Source of the DNA: JARFUG01 sp050485365
GTDB lineage: Bacteria > Desulfobacterota > Desulfuromonadia > Desulfuromonadales > JACZKF01
Direction of reading: 5' to 3'
Assembly (NCBI GenBank): GCA_050485365.1
Contig: JBJHBH010000033.1
Coordinates: 1-34,998, forward strand
Length of the DNA stretch: 34,998 nt
The notes beneath the pieces were generated by a model, which saw nothing but the letters and a program-made list of their open reading frames with translations, was not told the origin of the DNA and did not search any database. Below are positions 33,275-34,998 of the stretch, piece by piece (within the stretch, counting starts at the first letter, position 1; every line of letters starts with the position of its first letter). A program made the translations under genes and the position numbers.

Positions 33275-34752
33275 CAGTCGAGCCCTTCGCTGGCCATGGT
33301 GAGGGCTTTCATCACCCCGCGCGCCTTGTTGATCGTCTCCTGGTACTCGGCCTCGGGATCGGAGTCGGCGACGATCCCGGCCCCGGCCTGCAGATGCACC
33401 CGGCTCCCCTGTACGACGAGGGTCCGGATGGCGATGGCCATATCCATATTCCCCGAATAGGAAAAGTATCCGACCGCCCCGCCGTAGATCTCCCTTCGGC
33501 TCGGCTCCAACTCCTCGATGATCTGCATCGCGCGAATCTTAGGCGCACCAGAGAGGGTACCGGCAGGAAAGGTCGAGCGGAAGACATCGAAGGCGTCATG
33601 ACCGGCGGCAAGCTCTCCGCGCACGTTGGAAACGATATGCATGACATGGGAATAGCGCTCGACGACCATCAGTTCGGAGACCTCGACGGTACCGGTGCGG
33701 CAGACCCGTCCGAGGTCGTTTCTCCCGAGATCGACGAGCATGATGTGCTCGGCACACTCCTTTGGATCGGCAAGAAGTTCGGCTTCCATGCGCAGATCCT
33801 CTTCGGGTGTGGCGCCTCGTGGCCGCGTCCCCGCAATGGGGCGAACCTCGACCCTGTCCCCCTCCTTGCGGACGAGGACCTCTGGCGAGGCACCGATGAC
33901 GAGGGTTTCGCCAAAGCGCAGAAAGAACATGTAGGGTGAGGGGTTGATGGTGCGCAAGGCGCGATAGATGTCGAAAGGATCGAAGGAAAGATCCCCTGAG
34001 AATCGCTGCGAGAGAACGACCTGAATAATGTCGCCGGCCCGCACGTACTCTTTGCACCGGTCGACGGCGGCGAGAAAGCCGCTTCGGGTGAAATTCGGCG
34101 TCAGATCGACGGCTCTCCCCCCTGATTTGCCTTTACGTCTTGCCAAAGGCTCGCGAAGCTGCTCAATCAGCGCGTCGACTTGAGAAGTCGCCTTTGACCA
34201 TGCGGCATCGGGGTCGTCTCCGGGTTCTAGGAGGACATTGGAGACCACCTTGATCTTCTGCCGCCGGTTATCAAAGATAAGAAGCTGATCGGTCAGAACG
34301 AAACAAGCATCGAAGGTGTCGACTTCGCGAGGATTTAACTCGGGCAGATCCTCGATGAAGCGAACCATGTCGTAGCCGAGATAGCCGACGGCACCGCCGA
34401 AAAATCTAGGCAGTTCAGGGAGTTGGACAGGGCGAAAGGGGGCGAGAAACGCCTCGAGCTCCTTCAGAGGGTCATCGACGGTGCCGGCGCGAACAACGAC
34501 CTCTCCATCCAGAATCTCGAAATTCCGACCGCGACAACGAAACATCTTCCACGAACCGCTACCTAGAAAAGAGTAGCGAGCCCATTTCTCCCCTCCCTCG
34601 ATACTCTCCAGGAGAAAGGCGGTCTTGCCGTTGTCGATTTTGCGAAAAGCCGAGACGGGCGTCTCCATGTCGGCGAGAATTTCGCGGTAGACGGGTATCA
34701 GATTTCCATCTTGCGACAGACGGCGGAATTCTTCGATGGACGGGAAATACAT
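33274..34752 (-). CDS. trpE: Anthranilate synthase component I
   Basis: This 492-residue enzyme makes anthranilate from chorismate with ammonia from TrpG. The N-terminal half carries LLES (47-50), the tryptophan-binding motif for feedback inhibition, so end-product control is likely at the protein level. The chorismate-binding half has PYMFFLRFG, IAGTRPRG, HIMLVDLGRND and SGAPKIRAMQIIEE. The ATG at 34752 opens MYFPSIEEFRRL, a typical start. GGAG lies about 13 nt upstream, rather far. It is the first trp gene, close behind a predicted promoter and the rRNA terminator. Confidence 0.97.
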   Translation of the reverse strand: MYFPSIEEFRRLSQDGNLIPVYREILADMETPVSAFRKIDNGKTAFLLESIEGGEKWARYSFLGSGSWKMFRCRGRNFEILDGEVVVRAGTVDDPLKELEAFLAPFRPVQLPELPRFFGGAVGYLGYDMVRFIEDLPELNPREVDTFDACFVLTDQLLIFDNRRQKIKVVSNVLLEPGDDPDAAWSKATSQVDALIEQLREPLARRKGKSGGRAVDLTPNFTRSGFLAAVDRCKEYVRAGDIIQVVLSQRFSGDLSFDPFDIYRALRTINPSPYMFFLRFGETLVIGASPEVLVRKEGDRVEVRPIAGTRPRGATPEEDLRMEAELLADPKECAEHIMLVDLGRNDLGRVCRTGTVEVSELMVVERYSHVMHIVSNVRGELAAGHDAFDVFRSTFPAGTLSGAPKIRAMQIIEELEPSRREIYGGAVGYFSYSGNMDMAIAIRTLVVQGSRVHLQAGAGIVADSDPEAEYQETINKARGVMKALTMASEGLD

Positions 34753-34784
34753 GCGGGGAAAAGCTCCGGAGTAAAGTGCGCTAC

Positions 34785-34812
34785 ATTAACATGCCGGAAA
34801 CAGGAGCGTCAA
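34785..34812 (-). promoter_or_regulatory. Predicted promoter of the trp operon
   Basis: On the minus strand -35 TTGACG (34812-34807) and -10 GTTAAT (34790-34785) are 16 nt apart, with TG-type context near the -10. The start would be near 34778, leaving a leader of only about 25 nt before trpE. That leaves no room for a leader peptide, attenuator or TRAP-type binding region. Control by a repressor or by feedback on TrpE is therefore more likely. Confidence 0.6.
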
Positions 34813-34863
34813 GCGACGCGCGCCGGCAATGCCCGGAGAACTGGACGGGAGGCGGGATGACGG

Positions 34864-34899
34864 AAAATAAAAAAGGCCCCTCTGGCGAGGGGCCTTTTT
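34864..34899 (-). terminator. Intrinsic terminator of the rRNA operon
   Basis: Bases 34870-34882 pair exactly with 34887-34899 around a 4-nt loop. On the minus strand the stem is followed by a T-rich run (TTTTTTATTTT, down to 34864). It lies 8-10 nt after the 5S rRNA end and separates the rRNA operon from trp. Confidence 0.9.
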
Positions 34900-34907
34900 C
34901 GAAAAAA

Positions 34908-34998
34908 TTTCGGCGGCGACCTACTTTCCCACACAGTCACCCGTGCAGTATCATCGGCGCGGCAGGGCTTAACTTCTGTGTTCGGGATGGGAACAGGT
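34908..34998 (-). rRNA. 5S ribosomal RNA, 3' part (5' end outside window)
   Basis: Read on the minus strand the sequence contains the conserved 5S core CCCATCCCGAACACAGAAG and TTAAGCC. The GCCGATGATACTGC region and the 3' GTGGGAAAGTAGGTCGCCGCC follow, where the strand returns to pair with the missing 5' end. About 91 of the usual 117 nt are present. The exact 3' end (34908-34911) is estimated from the stem. It implies that an rRNA operon lies just outside the window and is read in the same direction. Confidence 0.95.

Noticed and set aside
34753..34784. trp leader peptide or attenuator
   Set aside because: No small ORF with Trp codons and no room behind the predicted start site.

Overview
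The window is a compact, high-GC (about 60% or more) chromosomal core region. Every gene I can support lies on the minus strand. Gene content and order suggest a Desulfuromonadales/Geobacterales-type bacterium (former Deltaproteobacteria). The clues are citramalate synthase next to aspartokinase, an LptD outer-membrane protein (so Gram-negative), a CdaA-CdaR-GlmM c-di-AMP cluster, two tryptophan synthase beta genes in one trp operon, and trpA-accD-folC linkage. This placement is inference from family knowledge, not a database result. I see no prophage, transposon, CRISPR array or defence island.

Read in the direction of transcription (high to low coordinates), the window opens with the 3' part of a 5S rRNA gene and its terminator (about 34998-34864). 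A short promoter region follows, then the trp cluster: trpE, trpG, trpD, trpC, trpB2, trpF, trpB. A REP-like palindromic element covers the trpB stop codon. Three genes then sit between trpB and trpA: a DEAD-box RNA helicase, a membrane-anchored SRPBCC protein and a family 5-like uracil-DNA glycosylase. After trpA come accD, folC and lptD, linking tryptophan, fatty-acid, folate and outer-membrane biogenesis. A small exported ComEA-type DNA-binding protein and an FtsB-like division protein follow.

A strong promoter at about 18780-18806 starts the second block: argS, a SPOR-domain protein and a sugar-nucleotide epimerase. Two tRNA genes with CAU anticodons follow, the initiator fMet and the elongator Met, each with its own near-consensus promoter. 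Next are a terminator, tilS, a promoter, ftsH (TTG start), folP, cdaA, cdaR, glmM, pdxJ, acpS, nnrD, a CBS-pair protein, tsaE, lpdA, lysC and cimA (cut by the window edge). Many of these overlap by the ATGA arrangement or nearly touch, which implies translational coupling. The theme is growth and housekeeping: translation (ArgS, TilS, TsaE, tRNAs), envelope (FtsH, GlmM, LptD, SPOR), c-di-AMP signalling, cofactors (FolP, PdxJ, AcpS, NnrD, Lpd) and amino-acid synthesis (LysC, CimA, Trp).

I did not find an obviously new biological system. The points most worth a second look are the following: tilS placed 26 nt behind a tRNA terminator with no room for a promoter of its own; the second trpB with its own perfect -10 box; the trpB/trpA split with the REP-like element supplying the trpB stop; a perfect 15-bp inverted repeat inside folP; a 15-bp hairpin between lysC and cimA; an exact 17-bp tandem duplication at the cdaA/cdaR junction; and a tRNA promoter whose -35 box contains the epimerase stop codon. 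No stretch longer than about 215 bases lacks a gene.
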